DNA of 64,000 nucleotides from Bacteroidota bacterium. Lineage in GTDB: Bacteria > Bacteroidota > Bacteroidia > Chitinophagales > LD1. Below are positions 63,052 through 64,000 of this stretch, one piece after another (position 1 is the first letter of the stretch; every line of letters begins with the position of its first letter). The DNA is taken from assembly GCA_947475165.1 (NCBI GenBank), contig CANJLD010000003.1:186001-250000 (forward strand), given 5' to 3'. The translations under genes and the position numbers were made by a program. A model generated the notes under the pieces. The model was not told the DNA's origin. It did no database searches and was given only the letters and a program-made list of their open reading frames with translations.

Positions 63052-63489
63052 TTAGGTATTCGCCATTTTAATGATAGTTCCAACTTGGTTCTTGCACGTT
63101 GCAGTACCCACAGAAGTGTTTACATCCCACGAGGCAGTTGAAATTACATAAGGAACACCAGTGGGTAAACCCGCAGTAGTTAAGGCTGAATTAATTTGGG
63201 AGGCCAGGTATAAAATCTGCAATTTTTTCCCCCCGTTGCCACTTCCAACACAAACACCGTATGGCGAAGCATTTGCGGCAGCAGTTCCTGTTGAACTTCC
63301 GACAGTAGTTACTACACCTGTTCCTACCTGAATAACCGTTTGGCTATAGGTGTGACTCATCAGGAGCACAAACACCGGTATTAAAAAGAACCGTAATTTT
63401 TTTGCAGCCGATAAAAAAGGGTTAGCGCTAGGTTTGCCTGTAGCAAAGAATAGCTTAGCAGTCTCAGGGTTAGTAGAGATTGTTGTCAT
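63052..63489 (-). CDS. N-terminal fragment of the giant surface protein, ended by in-frame TAA
   Basis: 145 residues: a long N-terminus (MTTISTNPETAKLFFATGKP), a hydrophobic segment (RFFLIPVFVLLMSHTYSQ) that looks like a signal peptide, then TVIQVGTGVV...GVCVGSGNGGKKLQILYLAS, which is the usual opening of this class of Bacteroidota surface proteins. The frame ends in TAA (63052-63054) after KMANT, and the next codons continue the same protein (ATSLGWGSPQTGLTTVF) in the same frame into the gene 55228-63006. A single-base nonsense mutation or a sequencing error is the simple reading; as it stands only this fragment would be translated and secreted. Confidence 0.8.
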   Translation of the reverse strand: MTTISTNPETAKLFFATGKPSANPFLSAAKKLRFFLIPVFVLLMSHTYSQTVIQVGTGVVTTVGSSTGTAAANASPYGVCVGSGNGGKKLQILYLASQINSALTTAGLPTGVPYVISTASWDVNTSVGTATCKNQVGTIIKMANT

Positions 63490-63541
63490 AGTATCAGGGA
63501 TTTTTTTAATTACTAATTGTTAGTACTTAGTAAATGTTGTG

Positions 63542-63573
63542 CTAATATAACAAGTATTGCGCCAGTTTGTCAA
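63542..63573 (-). promoter_or_regulatory. Candidate promoter of the giant surface protein
   Basis: On the minus strand TTGACA (63568-63573), then TATATTAG (63542-63549), with 21 bp after TTG. It matches TTG-N-TAnnTTTG with one mismatch and also the E. coli -35 TTGACA. 53 bp upstream of the ATG at 63489. 63574-63735 shows nothing I can interpret. Confidence 0.5.
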
Positions 63574-63735
63574 GTAAAATCAGGCAATTTTTTTTGTGAA
63601 AGATAAAAAAGGCGGTTTTCATAGGCACATTCCGAGTCTTAATAGTTCAAATTTTTTTAAGAAAAGATGATTGAAAGGGATTTTAATGGCGGTTTTGTCT
63701 GTTTTTGTGTAAATAAATTGTAGGCTTCAATCTAC

Positions 63736-63765
63736 AAAAAAAAGCCCCGCATAAAATGCGGGGCT
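63736..63765 (-). terminator. Rho-independent terminator of the gene at the right edge
   Basis: AGCCCCGCAT-AAA-ATGCGGGGCT (63743-63765), followed on the minus strand by TTTTTTT. 60 bp past the stop codon at 63825. Confidence 0.92.
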
Positions 63766-63776
63766 GACTTATAACC

Positions 63777-63801
63777 CCGAAAAGGTTTTGAGCCCTTTCG
63801 G
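63777..63801. repeat. CCGAAAGG hairpin, copy 2
   Basis: CCGAAAAGG (63777-63785) with CCTTTCGG (63794-63801), one bulged base. Similar to 23025-23049. It is between the terminator and the stop codon of the last gene. Confidence 0.55.
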
Positions 63802-63824
63802 AGAAGCGATGGCAACGCTTTTGC

Positions 63825-64000
63825 TTACATATCAAATTCTACTTCCCAACTGCCGGTCATAGGCGAAGAGTTATAGATATTAAAATTAGAATACGTGCCG
63901 AACTGAAAATCGCCAGCTACTTTCTCTAAGGTAGCACCACTGGCTACGGTAAACTGCGGACCGGGTCCGGGTAAATCAAGGGCACCCAGGGCCGAATAAA
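63825..64000 (-). CDS. Unidentified protein, C-terminal 57 residues only
   Basis: Only the end of the reading frame is in the window: ...SALGALDLPGPGPQFTVASG, ATLEKVAGDFQFGTYSNFNI, YNSSPMTGSWEVEFDM, then TAA at 63825-63827. The sequence alternates hydrophobic and polar residues as in beta-sheet proteins. No family recognised. The terminator immediately downstream in the same direction supports a real gene. Confidence 0.65.
   Translation of the reverse strand, partial: YSALGALDLPGPGPQFTVASGATLEKVAGDFQFGTYSNFNIYNSSPMTGSWEVEFDM

Noticed and set aside
63052-63054. Alternative genetic code or selenocysteine/pyrrolysine-like recoding at the in-frame TAA
   Set aside because: TAA is used as the normal stop by many genes of this window, and no recoding element is known for TAA; a mutation or sequence error is simpler.

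Overview
The window looks like a chromosomal stretch of a Bacteroidota bacterium (Chitinophagales/Sphingobacteriales-like rather than Bacteroides). The signs are four very large surface proteins ending in type IX secretion (T9SS) sorting domains (three type B, one type A), a PorP/SprF-like outer-membrane protein beside an OmpA/TPR protein, a single-subunit cytochrome b succinate dehydrogenase anchor, a short F1 epsilon subunit without its helical tail, promoters of the TTG-N19-TAnnTTTG kind, and a tmRNA whose tag (GEYSYAMAA) resembles that of Bacteroides.

Layout. 1-1300: 5' part of an uncharacterised protein family, a 21-bp tandem array, a REP-like palindrome and a tiny LuxR-type regulator. 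1.5-6.4 kb: atpD, atpC, a membrane histidine kinase, metK. 6.5-11.2 kb: envelope polysaccharide genes (polytopic membrane protein, polyprenyl sugar-1-phosphate transferase, lipoprotein, Gfo/Idh/MocA oxidoreductase). 11.3-17.3 kb: mtaB, then a tight run lgt-like / cytochrome P450 / gmhA / hddC-like / gmhB-like. 17.3-23 kb: aminotransferase, DUF1573 protein, SDR, mlaE-mlaF, sucD, small membrane protein. 23-24.5 kb: second 21-bp array with a second member of the uncharacterised family, and a lipoprotein. 24.5-32.5 kb: PorP/SprF, OmpA-TPR and a 1695-residue adhesin, a typical T9SS cargo module. 33-37.5 kb: fabG, a vWA-like membrane protein, a Sua5-type tRNA modification enzyme, ribE. 37.5-43.5 kb: second large T9SS cargo, EF-hand lipoprotein, XRE/coiled-coil regulator with a third 21-bp array, HTTM-like membrane protein with an overlapping partner. 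43.7-48.2 kb: third large T9SS cargo. 48.2-52.9 kb: sdhB-sdhA-sdhC and an alanine/saccharopine dehydrogenase-like gene. 53.0-53.4 kb: tmRNA. 53.4-55.1 kb: lipid kinase and SDR. 55.2-63.5 kb: an about 2750-codon surface protein split by one in-frame TAA. 63.8-64 kb: 3' end of a further gene.

The most unusual signals are not genes. (1) Three separate arrays of exactly 21-bp period with unrelated consensus sequences, each ending 60-105 bp upstream of a start codon; two precede members of the same uncharacterised family and one precedes a small DNA-binding protein. (2) A repeat with core CCCCTAAATCCCCTAAAGGGG that follows or overlaps the stop codon of four unrelated genes, always in the sense orientation. 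(3) REP-like palindromes (GCGTCATTGCGAGG ends) just 3' of genes. (4) Short repeated intergenic words, one of which apparently supplies the start codon of the hddC-like gene. All functions are inferred from sequence reading alone; no database search was possible.
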